DNA of 64,000 nt from assembly GCF_023156505.1 (NCBI RefSeq), contig NZ_JALNMJ010000008.1:186001-250000 (forward strand), in the 5' to 3' direction. This DNA is from Roseibium sediminicola. GTDB lineage: Bacteria; Pseudomonadota; Alphaproteobacteria; Rhizobiales; Stappiaceae. The notes below the pieces were generated by a model. The model did no database searches, was not told the DNA's origin, and worked only from the letters and a program-made list of their open reading frames with translations. This document shows positions 18,374 to 25,685 of this stretch, piece after piece (positions within the stretch are counted from its first letter, which is position 1; the number at the start of each line of letters is the position of its first letter). Made by a program: the position numbers and the translations under genes.

Positions 18374-18883
18374 ATGCGTAATGTACTTATCGTCTGCACG
18401 GCCAATTCCGCGCGTTCGGTCCTTGGAGAGGCGCTGATCCGGTTTCTCGGGCACGGCAGGTTTCAGAGCTATTCGGCGGGGTCGACACCGCGGGGCACGG
18501 TCAACCCGGATGCGCTCGCCTGCCTGGAGCGCCACGGCCTGCCGGCATCCGGCCTCCGCTCCAAAAGCTGGGAGGAGTTTTCCGGCCTCGACGCACCCAA
18601 AATGGACCTGATCATCACGGTTTGCGACAGCGCGGCCGGGGAATCCTGTCCAATCTGGCCCGGACACCCGCTCGTGGTTCATTGGGGTATCCCGGATCCG
18701 GCCGGGGTCGAGGGCGACGACGCCACAAGAGCGGCGGCTTTCGACCTTGCCTATGAACGCCTGGAACGCCGCATCAATGCGATGCTCGAGCTTGGCGACA
18801 GTGTATTCACCGCAGAGGACGGCAAGGCGCGGCTCGCGGCCATTGGCGCCAATGCCGACAGCCAGGATCCTTCGAATGTCTGA
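18374..18883 (+). CDS. arsC: Arsenate reductase, low-molecular-weight phosphatase type
   Basis: A 169-residue protein of the LMW-PTP fold. The catalytic P-loop CTANSARS (CX5R-S) is at residues 8-15; further redox cysteines sit in VCDSAAGESCPIWPG (about 79-93), placed like the cysteine cascade of thioredoxin-coupled ArsC. It reduces arsenate to arsenite in the cytoplasm. It lies 30 bases after arsR and overlaps aqpS by eight bases. It is longer than the usual 130-140 residues because of a C-terminal extension after residue 140. Confidence 0.9.
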   Translation: MRNVLIVCTANSARSVLGEALIRFLGHGRFQSYSAGSTPRGTVNPDALACLERHGLPASGLRSKSWEEFSGLDAPKMDLIITVCDSAAGESCPIWPGHPLVVHWGIPDPAGVEGDDATRAAAFDLAYERLERRINAMLELGDSVFTAEDGKARLAAIGANADSQDPSNV

Positions 18884-19577
18884 TTTCACTCTGCCCCGCC
18901 GGCTCGTTGCCGAGGCGCTCGGAACCGCCATGCTTGTGGGTACGGTTGTCGGCTCGGGGATCATGGCCGACAAGCTGTCCGACGATGTTGCTGTTTCGCT
19001 GCTCGGCAACACCATTCCGACCGGAGCCATCCTGGTGGTGCTGATCACCATGCTCGGGCCGATCTCGGGTGCGCATTTCAATCCGGCGGTGACCTTTGTC
19101 TTCTGGCTGAAACGTGAACTCGGACTTGCCGTTGCAGGGGCCTATATCGCGTCCCAGATTCTCGGCGGCATCTGCGGCTCACTGACGGCTCATGTCATGT
19201 TCGAGCTGCCGGTCTGGCAGGCCTCGACGACCGTGCGCACGGGCGAGGCACAATGGGTGGCCGAAGTGGTCGCAACCTTCGGCCTGCTGGCGAGCATCCT
19301 TGCCGGCATTCGCTTCAAGGCCGAGGCCGTGCCGTGGCTTGTCGGGCTCTATATCACCGCGGCCTACTGGTTCACCGCCTCAACTTCTTTTGCCAATCCG
19401 GCGGTCGCGATTGCGCGTGCCTTCACCGACACGTTTGCAGGCATCCGTCCGGTCGATCTGCCGGGGTTCATCGTCGCGGAGTTCATCGGCGCCGCAATTG
19501 CGCTGGTCCTGTTCACCTGGTTGCTGAAGACCCGCAGCGAAACCGCGTCGCGCTCTGCCGCTACCTCGGTCCGCTGA
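18876..19577 (+). CDS. aqpS: Aquaglyceroporin AqpS (arsenite channel)
   Basis: A 233-residue major intrinsic protein with six membrane segments and both channel-forming NPA motifs: HFNPAV at residues 68-73 and FANPAV at 172-177. In Sinorhizobium meliloti, AqpS in the ars operon lets arsenite made by ArsC leave the cell down its gradient, replacing the ArsB/Acr3 pump. No pump gene is nearby, so the same route is likely here. The ATG overlaps the arsC stop region. The 3' end overlaps the convergent GntR gene by 17 bases. Confidence 0.9.
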   Translation: MSDFTLPRRLVAEALGTAMLVGTVVGSGIMADKLSDDVAVSLLGNTIPTGAILVVLITMLGPISGAHFNPAVTFVFWLKRELGLAVAGAYIASQILGGICGSLTAHVMFELPVWQASTTVRTGEAQWVAEVVATFGLLASILAGIRFKAEAVPWLVGLYITAAYWFTASTSFANPAVAIARAFTDTFAGIRPVDLPGFIVAEFIGAAIALVLFTWLLKTRSETASRSAATSVR

Positions 19578-20208
19578 CCAGGCTGGTGGCCTGGCGGCGG
19601 AGATAAAGCATCAGGTTGTCGGCATGTTCGCTGGCCGCGTGTTCGTTTCCATTGGCGACGGCACGCATGACTTCCAGATGGCTCCAGGCCGCCGGATTGA
19701 GGTCTGCCTCGCCGAAATGCCGGTACCAGAAGCGCCGGCTCTGGGTCTGCAGCGGCGCAAGTGCCTTGGTGGCGAATGGATTGCAGGCGGCCTCGGAGAC
19801 GACGTCGTCAAAGGCCTTGTCGTGGCGCAGATAGTCTTCGACATCGGACCGGGCGGCGGCCTCGCGCATATCCTCGGCACAGGCCTCCAGCGTGCGCCGG
19901 TCGTCCTTGCTGGCGAGCCGCGCGGCAAGACCCGCGACCAGGCGCTCCAGTCCGTGCCGGGCTTCCAGAACCTTCAGGAAATCGGACGGGTTCATCTCCG
20001 CGACTATGATGCCCAGGCGGGGCCGGATGGAAAGCAGCCCCTCCCAGCTGAGCCGTTGGATGGCCTCCCGGATCGGAGTCCGGCCGAGGCCGGTGCGCTT
20101 GGTCAGCCCAACCTCGGTGACGGCTTCACCCGGCTTCAGCCGCAAGGTGACGATTTCTTCTTCCAGGCGCAGATATGCCTGCGCGGATTGACTGAGGTCG
20201 CTTGGCAT
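19561..20208 (-). CDS. GntR-family (FadR subfamily) transcription regulator
   Basis: A 215-residue regulator. The N-terminal winged helix contains LTKRTGLGRTPIREAIQRLS, and the C-terminal part is an all-helical FCD ligand domain with metal-binding-type residues in RHDKAFDDVV and the HLEVMRAV region. FCD-type GntR proteins usually sense organic acids or amino-acid-derived ligands. It diverges from the DadA-like oxidoreductase at 20403, with a perfect palindrome between them, so that gene is the likely target. Confidence 0.9.
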   Translation of the reverse strand: MPSDLSQSAQAYLRLEEEIVTLRLKPGEAVTEVGLTKRTGLGRTPIREAIQRLSWEGLLSIRPRLGIIVAEMNPSDFLKVLEARHGLERLVAGLAARLASKDDRRTLEACAEDMREAAARSDVEDYLRHDKAFDDVVSEAACNPFATKALAPLQTQSRRFWYRHFGEADLNPAAWSHLEVMRAVANGNEHAASEHADNLMLYLRRQATSLVSGPR

Positions 20209-20240
20209 GGAACAGCCGCTCTGTCTTATTAAAATGTATC

Positions 20241-20254
20241 TCTGATATATCAGA
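20241..20254. promoter_or_regulatory. Likely GntR operator
   Basis: TCTGATATATCAGA is a perfect 14-bp palindrome 33 bases upstream of the GntR start. Size and AT-rich core suit an FCD-GntR dimer. It could control both divergent genes. Confidence 0.55.
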
Positions 20255-20402
20255 CTTTGTCGCTTGGAACGAGCCCGGCTCCTGTGGCATCAGAATGGAG
20301 CGGGCCGCCGCCAGAGTTGGCAACGGCCGAAGCGCAATCCGCCACCAGCGCGCCAACAACACGCCACGGTGCGTCAGCCTCGCAGGAACCTTTTCGGAAA
20401 TC

Positions 20403-21644
20403 ATGAGCAAGGGACATGTCCATATCATCGGGGCCGGCGTGGTCGGTCTGGCCACGGCCGCCAGCCTGGTGCAGCGCGGCTACGCCGTTACCATTGTGGA
20501 CCGCGAAGGTCCGGCGGCCGGTGCCAGCCAGGGCAACGCGGCGGCCATCGCCTGGACGGATGTGGCGCCCATGGCCTCGCCCGGTCTCTGGAAACAGGCG
20601 ATCAAGTGGCTGGCCGATCCGCTTGGCCCCCTGTCGATCCGGCCCGCCTATGCGCTTGCCATCCTTCCCTGGATGCTGCGCTTCCTGGCGGCGTCCAGCC
20701 GCAAACGGGTGGCGCGCAGCACCGAGGCGCTGGTGGAACTGAACGGTGCGGCGCTGCCGGCCTGGGAAAACCTATGGCGGGCATCGGGTACCCACAACCA
20801 GGTGCGCCGGGACGGCTGCCTTGAGCTCTTCGACACAGACGCTTCGCTGTCGGATGCTCGAAGCGGCTGGGCCGAGCAGCGCGGCTACGGTATCGAGGTC
20901 GAAGAACTGACTGCGGCGCGCCTTCGGGAGCTGGAGCCGGACCTGTCGGAGCGCGTGGTCGGCGGCGCTCTGGTGCCCGGCTGGATCCAGGTGGATGAGC
21001 CCAAACAGCTGTGCCTGACAATCGCAAGCTGGCTGGAGAGCCAGGGCGTGCATTTTGAAACCGGCGAGGTGGCGCAGATTCTGCCTCGGGAAAACGGCTG
21101 CGAACTTCTTTTGAAAGACGGCAGTCGAACTGACGTCGAATGTCTCGTCATCGCCTGCGGTGCCTGGTCGAGGGCATTGGCAGGGCAGCTCGGTGACCGG
21201 ATCCCGCTCGACACGGAGCGCGGCTACAACATAACGGTGCCGGAGCCCGGTGTTTCGGTGAAGCGCATGATCATGCTGCCCGGCCACGGGTTCGTCATGT
21301 CTCCGCTGTCAACCGGCCTCAGGGTCGGCGGGGCGGTCGAATTCGGCGGCCTGAGCCTGCCGGCGAACTGGAAACGGGTCGATGCCATGGTTGCCAAGGC
21401 ACGGCTGTTCTATCCAGGCCTCAAGACCGAGGGCGGCAAGCGCTGGATGGGCTTCCGGCCCTCTCTTCCCGACAGCCTCCCGGTGATTTCCCCGGCATCC
21501 GGTCACGCGAACATCTTCTATGCCTTCGGCCATGCCCATCACGGCCTGACCCAGTCCGCTGTCACCGGCGAGTTGATCGCCGACATGATCGACGGCACAG
21601 GCCCATTGATCGATCCGGCGCCTTTTCGCGCGGATCGGTTTTGA
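20403..21644 (+). CDS. FAD-dependent oxidoreductase, DadA-like (D-amino acid dehydrogenase family)
   Basis: A 413-residue DAO-family flavoprotein. The FAD-binding GxGxxG fold lies at the N terminus (HIIGAGVVGLATAASLVQRG) with the DRE dinucleotide acid at about residue 34. PAAGASQGNAAAI and the C-terminal GHAHHGLTQSA match D-amino acid dehydrogenases, which deaminate D-amino acids and pass electrons to the respiratory chain. The substrate is not shown by the sequence; related enzymes act on other secondary amines. The ATG at 20403 gives the conserved start; the long upstream open frame is discarded. It is probably controlled by the divergent GntR protein. Confidence 0.82.
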   Translation: MSKGHVHIIGAGVVGLATAASLVQRGYAVTIVDREGPAAGASQGNAAAIAWTDVAPMASPGLWKQAIKWLADPLGPLSIRPAYALAILPWMLRFLAASSRKRVARSTEALVELNGAALPAWENLWRASGTHNQVRRDGCLELFDTDASLSDARSGWAEQRGYGIEVEELTAARLRELEPDLSERVVGGALVPGWIQVDEPKQLCLTIASWLESQGVHFETGEVAQILPRENGCELLLKDGSRTDVECLVIACGAWSRALAGQLGDRIPLDTERGYNITVPEPGVSVKRMIMLPGHGFVMSPLSTGLRVGGAVEFGGLSLPANWKRVDAMVAKARLFYPGLKTEGGKRWMGFRPSLPDSLPVISPASGHANIFYAFGHAHHGLTQSAVTGELIADMIDGTGPLIDPAPFRADRF

Positions 21645-21682
21645 AAAGGACGCAGGCCAGCCCCCGCCAATACCCTTTCCAT

Positions 21683-21812
21683 CGTCATCCCGGCCAAGCG
21701 TAGCGCGAGCCGGGACCGGGGAGCCACGACCCTCGCCTTCAACGGCAGATTTCACTCGATAGACTGAGGCTCCCCGGTCCCGGATCTCCGCTTCGCTGCG
21801 TCCGGAATGACG
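21683..21812. repeat. Intergenic palindromic repeat, copy 1
   Basis: A 130-bp element with inward-facing ends CGTCATCCCGG and CCGGAATGACG. GGGACCGGGGAGCC on the left is mirrored by GGCTCCCCGGTCCC on the right. It fills most of the gap between the DadA-like and DUF2270 genes. Related copies are at 36742, 46772, 49690 and 56649. Confidence 0.8.
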
Positions 21813-21866
21813 GCGGTGAGGGTGTCACAATGGCCGACGAATGTGGTTTTCCTGACCTCTGCTGCC

Positions 21867-22571
21867 TCAAATTGCCTGCATTGGCGACTTGCGCTGCTCG
21901 CGATAGGCCTTGTCGAGGCGCAGGGTGACGATTGCGAAGATCACCCAGCTCAAATGAAAGACGATGCCGGCCAGCATGACCAGCTCGCCCGGGATCGGGC
22001 CGATGGCGGCCCGCGAAAAGGCTTCGGACAAGTTGACGAGCGGTTCGGGATGAATCGCGATCTTGCCGTAATATGCGACCGCCTGGATGGCAAGGATCCA
22101 GGAATAGTTCGACCTGAGCCGGCGGCCTGCCGCCCGCGCCAGGCTGATATGGTAATGGGGCATCTCGTAATCGTCGGCGAGCATCCGGCTCCATTCGCTG
22201 TTCCAGGGCACTTTCCGGCCATAGAGGATCGGGGCATAGATGTCGGTTTCCATCAGCCGCGCCCGGGCTCGGAACATGTTGTAATAGCGGTAGCGCCGCG
22301 CCTCGAAGATCAGGAACACGGTGACCAGAAGACCAACCAGCACCATCGGCAGCGGCGAGGCGTCGATGTTGGAAAAGGTTGCCGACAGGGCAATGCCCGT
22401 GGTGACCACGGCCCAGTTGGTGGTGTTGTCGAGACGGGTGCGCCAATGGGTGCTGCGGAACACTTCCGCCCGGTAGAGATGGGCAAGCGCTGTCAGGGTG
22501 CCGGACTCGATGTCCTGCTTGGGCCAGAGCTCTTCCTGATCTTTCTGCGGCATCTGCCGATCCTCGACCAT
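21867..22571 (-). CDS. DUF2270 membrane protein
   Basis: A 234-residue protein matching the DUF2270 family: TLTALAHLYRAEVFRSTHWR, two central hydrophobic helices, the Arg/Tyr-rich EARRYRYYNMFRARARLMETD and a C-terminal pair of helices. No enzymatic residues are apparent and no function is known to me. An alternative start six codons in (MPQKDQ) is possible. It stands alone between a palindromic repeat and a gene-poor gap. Confidence 0.8.
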   Translation of the reverse strand: MVEDRQMPQKDQEELWPKQDIESGTLTALAHLYRAEVFRSTHWRTRLDNTTNWAVVTTGIALSATFSNIDASPLPMVLVGLLVTVFLIFEARRYRYYNMFRARARLMETDIYAPILYGRKVPWNSEWSRMLADDYEMPHYHISLARAAGRRLRSNYSWILAIQAVAYYGKIAIHPEPLVNLSEAFSRAAIGPIPGELVMLAGIVFHLSWVIFAIVTLRLDKAYREQRKSPMQAI

Positions 22572-22931
22572 GCTTCTTTTCTATGAAGTTAAAGCAGTTC
22601 GCGCACTTTACCAGAGGGGCAGTTTTGACCAGACAAGAGCAGTGGGCACGGGTGATCGTCACGCTTCAGGTCTTGCCGGACTATTCCGGAACGTTGGATG
22701 GCAAGCAGCAAAATCGCCTGCACTTGTGTTTCTTGACGCCAGGTTCTCGGTGTACCGCAGGCGCGACGCTTACATCGTCCCTGGCACCGGCATATTATTC
22801 TTTCGTCGGAAGAGCGGAAAGAAGCGTTCATTCTCGGTTCATATGACCTATCGTAACCCCCGCAACTGAAAAGTGCATCAGGCAAAAAGCCGGATTTCGA
22901 TTTCACGTGTTTCAATAGTGCAGGTATTTAG
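22572..22931. other. Gap without a recognisable gene
   Basis: These 360 bases hold only short unconvincing open frames. The right end presumably carries the promoter of the SH3-domain gene, but I see no clear element. Confidence 0.5.
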
Positions 22932-23870
22932 ATGCAACGGTTTGCAGTTCTTCTCGCAGTGGCGATTGTCTTTATGCCGGGATCCGCGTCCCTGGCGTCT
23001 CCGGACGTTGATTTTCCCCAGAGCGGGCAATCCTACGGTGGCAAGGTCCGCAGTGGTCCCGGCGTTCAATATGGCCAGAGCGGCAGCCTTTACCAGGGCG
23101 ACTCCATCCTGATCCTTTCCGGCACCGGGGTCATGATGAACGGTTACGAATGGTTCCAGATCCGCTACCGGAATGGCCAGACCGGATACCACTGGGGCGG
23201 ACTGTTCTGCTCGGAGCGTCCCTATCCGGGAATCTATCAGGTCTGTGCACCGCGCCCTCAGGTCGGCAGTCCTCCGCGACAGCAGCCCCCTGTGCAGCCG
23301 CCGGCAACCGCGGGGGTGAATGGCACTAATGTCGGTGTCGTCCGGCATTCGGCTGGCAGCTTTGTCAATGTCGGTGGCGGCCAGTGGCAGGAGACGGATG
23401 TCTATGGCACCATCGGCTTTCATTTTCAGGAATTCGGCCGGGACGAGTGGTCCGTCTATCTCCACGATGCGTCCCGCAACGTGACGCTGCAGCTGGACCT
23501 GCACCGGCGCATGGTCCTTTATGGACAGGGCAACGGGCCCAAGTCGGATCTCTATGCGATCACGGACGCTTTTCCGGCGCGCGGCGGCCAGCCGGTAACG
23601 GGCGGCGAACTTCCGCAGCCGGCCGGGCAAAACGCGCTCACCGTCAAATACACCTGCACCGAAGGTATTCCCCTGATCGTGAACTACGTGAACAGCGGCA
23701 ACGGTCACCTGACCTTTTCGATGGACGGAGCTCCTCTCCACAGGCTGGATCAGGTCGTCTCGGGGTCGGGTGCCCGCTATTCGGATGGCCCGTATACGAT
23801 CCACAGCAAGGGCGCACAGGTCTACATCGAAGCGCCCTGGGGCAGCGACACCTGTTACGAGTATCAGTGA
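22932..23870 (+). CDS. Secreted SH3-domain protein with C-terminal MliC-like (lysozyme inhibitor) domain
   Basis: A 312-residue exported protein. A signal peptide (cut near SLAS, residue 22) is followed by a bacterial SH3 domain (about 30-95: GKVRSGPGVQYG, YEWFQIRY, GYHWGGLFC), a Pro/Gln linker (110-126), a middle beta-rich region (130-215: GGGQWQE, RDEWSVYLHD, LQLDLHRR) and a C-terminal domain resembling MliC/PliC membrane lysozyme inhibitors (VKYTCTEG, SGSGARYSDGPYTIHSKG, final Cys pair). The layout suggests a peptidoglycan- or lysozyme-interacting envelope protein. Domain calls are from motif patterns only. Confidence 0.72.
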   Translation: MQRFAVLLAVAIVFMPGSASLASPDVDFPQSGQSYGGKVRSGPGVQYGQSGSLYQGDSILILSGTGVMMNGYEWFQIRYRNGQTGYHWGGLFCSERPYPGIYQVCAPRPQVGSPPRQQPPVQPPATAGVNGTNVGVVRHSAGSFVNVGGGQWQETDVYGTIGFHFQEFGRDEWSVYLHDASRNVTLQLDLHRRMVLYGQGNGPKSDLYAITDAFPARGGQPVTGGELPQPAGQNALTVKYTCTEGIPLIVNYVNSGNGHLTFSMDGAPLHRLDQVVSGSGARYSDGPYTIHSKGAQVYIEAPWGSDTCYEYQ

Positions 23871-23875
23871 CGGGC

Positions 23876-23907
23876 AGCCCGGCGACGTTTACAACCGTTG
23901 CCGGGCT
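23876..23907 (+). terminator. Hairpin after the SH3/MliC-like gene
   Basis: AGCCCGGC (23876-23883) pairs with GCCGGGCT (23900-23907), five bases after the stop codon. No T tract follows, so termination is uncertain. Confidence 0.45.
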
Positions 23908-24046
23908 ATCGCCAACTTAACCCTCTCCATCTCTCCAAGTTTGCCCTCAAAATCGCCCCGAAACGGCCGGGCTGCACCTTGAGCCCGTGATGCGCGTTTG
24001 TTATGCAATTTTGGTTGCTTATCCTGGATTATGTGAGGTGTTTTCA

Positions 24047-24475
24047 GTGACAGTTCGAATTCTGTTTTTCTGCATTGCCGTTTTTCTTATGTTCTCACCG
24101 GCGAGTTCCCAGCCGTTGGAGTTTTCCGGCCGGACGCTAGTCTTCTATGGCGGAGGACACGGTATTCAAGTTGAATACTATGCGCGCGGTGGTCGTTCCT
24201 ACCTTTGGTATCCGGGAAACTCGCGCAGTGTTCGGGGCCAGTGGAAAAACAGTTCCGGCGGAAGCCATATCTGTTTCCGTTATCCCGCCAATACCTATGA
24301 CCCCGTGAAGAACAAGCAGCTTGGTGACTGGAACTGCAAGTCGAAGGCAAAATTGCAACGGATGGCAAAGTCGACGTGCAAAGGCGACCTGTTCCGGCTG
24401 TCGAGCGGAAAGGTTCCTTATGCGCTGAAGCGCGGCCGGGGGCAACTTGGCCAGATCAAGGAAAAATGCTCCTGA
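24047..24475 (+). CDS. Small secreted protein of unknown function
   Basis: A 142-residue protein with a Sec signal peptide (about 22 residues, ending near PASSQ) and a mature part rich in Tyr, Gly and Lys with four cysteines (HICF, DWNC, STCKG, final EKCS), probably two disulfides. SYLWYPGNSRSVRGQW and ICFRYPANTYDPV look like a conserved core, but I do not recognise the family. GTG 24047 is chosen because GAGGTG lies six bases before it and the signal peptide then starts at once; the open frame reaches back to 23987. Confidence 0.65.
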   Translation: MTVRILFFCIAVFLMFSPASSQPLEFSGRTLVFYGGGHGIQVEYYARGGRSYLWYPGNSRSVRGQWKNSSGGSHICFRYPANTYDPVKNKQLGDWNCKSKAKLQRMAKSTCKGDLFRLSSGKVPYALKRGRGQLGQIKEKCS

Positions 24476-24780
24476 GACCGGTCAAGTGCATCGCGTCGAC
24501 CCCGGCGGTTTATCTAGAGACTTTCCCGGTTCGATTGAAGCACTCTGCCGGAGCCGGTTTGGTTCAAGGCCGAGGGGCTTGACCAAGGCCGTGCTGGCCG
24601 CACAGTCGATGCGAAGCCGGACGGTATTGGACCAAACGGGCGCCGCCCTGCGGGTTTCCGTCCGGCGGAGCCTGATTTGTCGGGCCGCTTGCCCATAGCT
24701 CTGTTAAGGGCTTCGTTTCCCTCCGCGCGAATCGCGCGCCGGACGGTACACAGAATGCTCCAATCTAAGCGGAAAAGGCT
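24476..24780. other. Gap to the left of the tex relic
   Basis: There is no credible gene here. Near the right end, AAGCGGAAA at 24767-24775 pairs with TTTCCGCTT at 24784-24792; this hairpin overlaps the stop codon of the tex relic and could be its old terminator, read leftwards. Confidence 0.5.
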
Positions 24781-24884
24781 CTATTTCCGCTTCTTGTTCA
24801 TTGCCGCGGCCAGGGTGGCCGCCATGGTGTTGTTGCGGCCGTTTCGGCCAGAGCTTCCTGGGGCGCCGCCCTTGCCGCTGGAGT
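24781..24884 (-). pseudogene. Displaced relic of the tex 3' end
   Basis: Read leftwards, this stretch encodes a tail matching the last residues of Tex: GKGGAPGSSGRNGRN, then [15 protein letters not shown] and stop. The intact gene ends [30 protein letters not shown]. Nucleotide identity to 25689-25782 is about 80 percent, with a 20-base exact match (24788-24807 and 25693-25712). There is no homology to its left or right, so only the 3' tail survives. Because the copies have diverged but kept the reading frame, they probably come from two strains rather than from a recent local duplication. Confidence 0.85.
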
Positions 24885-24937
24885 TGCAATCATCCGAAAT
24901 TTGCGGCAAACAACTGGTAAAAATATCAGTAGGTTGA

Positions 24938-25684
24938 ATGGATCTCGTGGATCAAAACAGAAATCTGTTTTCTCAAAGCTTCAAAACTCTGAATGAACTG
25001 CGTTTACTCACTTTTGCCTATTTCGGGTTGAATTGCGCGGTTTCAATTGTAGAGACGTGGTTTCCAGATAACTTGGCGACTTTATTGCTTTACGCGCCAT
25101 TTGGAGCAATTTTCAGTTTTTTCTTCTTTTGCTCAGTTCTGGGGGTGGCTCAAGGCGAAATAAATTTGAGGATGTTTGTGCGCTTTGCATTGCGTTACGT
25201 CCTGCTCGGATTTGGTATCGTGCTAGTCGGCATCTATCTCGTGACGGAGACTTACGGCTCGCTTTCTGCGGAAGCACAAGATCAGGGAATTTGGCTGTCC
25301 ACTTTTCTCCTGTCCGCTCTTTTGGTGATTCTCATCCCAAGCTATTTTTTTGGAACAGTGTTGCCTGCGCAGATTGTTGGCAAACAAAGGCAGATTTGGG
25401 CAGGACTGTGCAACACGGTACGCCAAAGCGGTTACATGCTGCCGCGATTTCTTGGATATTTCGTGCCTTTCATGATTGCCGAAGGCATTCTTGGCGCAAC
25501 GATGCTGCAGCCGGTGACACCGGCTGGCAGCATCGACACCTTCAGTTTCTTGCTCGTGATCGTTTCGAATGCACTCGGCATTATCGGGGAAGCGGTTCTC
25601 TATGTGATTTTCGCGAGAGCCTACCTGAAAGACCTGCGCGAACGCGGAGAGATCCCGGTCGTCGACACGGAAGTCTTCGCCTAA
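24938..25684 (+). CDS. Unknown multi-pass membrane protein, probably acquired
   Basis: A 248-residue protein with about six hydrophobic segments (near residues 24-40, 47-70, 88-105, 118-140, 170-190 and 203-232) and no recognised motif. Its composition differs from its surroundings: G+C is visibly lower, with many TTT, TTG, AAA and ATT codons. It lies exactly between the tex relic and the intact tex 3' end, and its stop codon is one base from the convergent tex stop. It therefore looks like the cargo of a small insertion at the end of tex. The function is unknown. Confidence 0.75.
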   Translation: MDLVDQNRNLFSQSFKTLNELRLLTFAYFGLNCAVSIVETWFPDNLATLLLYAPFGAIFSFFFFCSVLGVAQGEINLRMFVRFALRYVLLGFGIVLVGIYLVTETYGSLSAEAQDQGIWLSTFLLSALLVILIPSYFFGTVLPAQIVGKQRQIWAGLCNTVRQSGYMLPRFLGYFVPFMIAEGILGATMLQPVTPAGSIDTFSFLLVIVSNALGIIGEAVLYVIFARAYLKDLRERGEIPVVDTEVFA

Positions 25685-25685
25685 A

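Noticed and set aside
24938..25684. Insertion sequence at the end of tex
   Set aside because: The gene encodes a membrane protein with no transposase motif, and no terminal inverted repeats were found at the borders.
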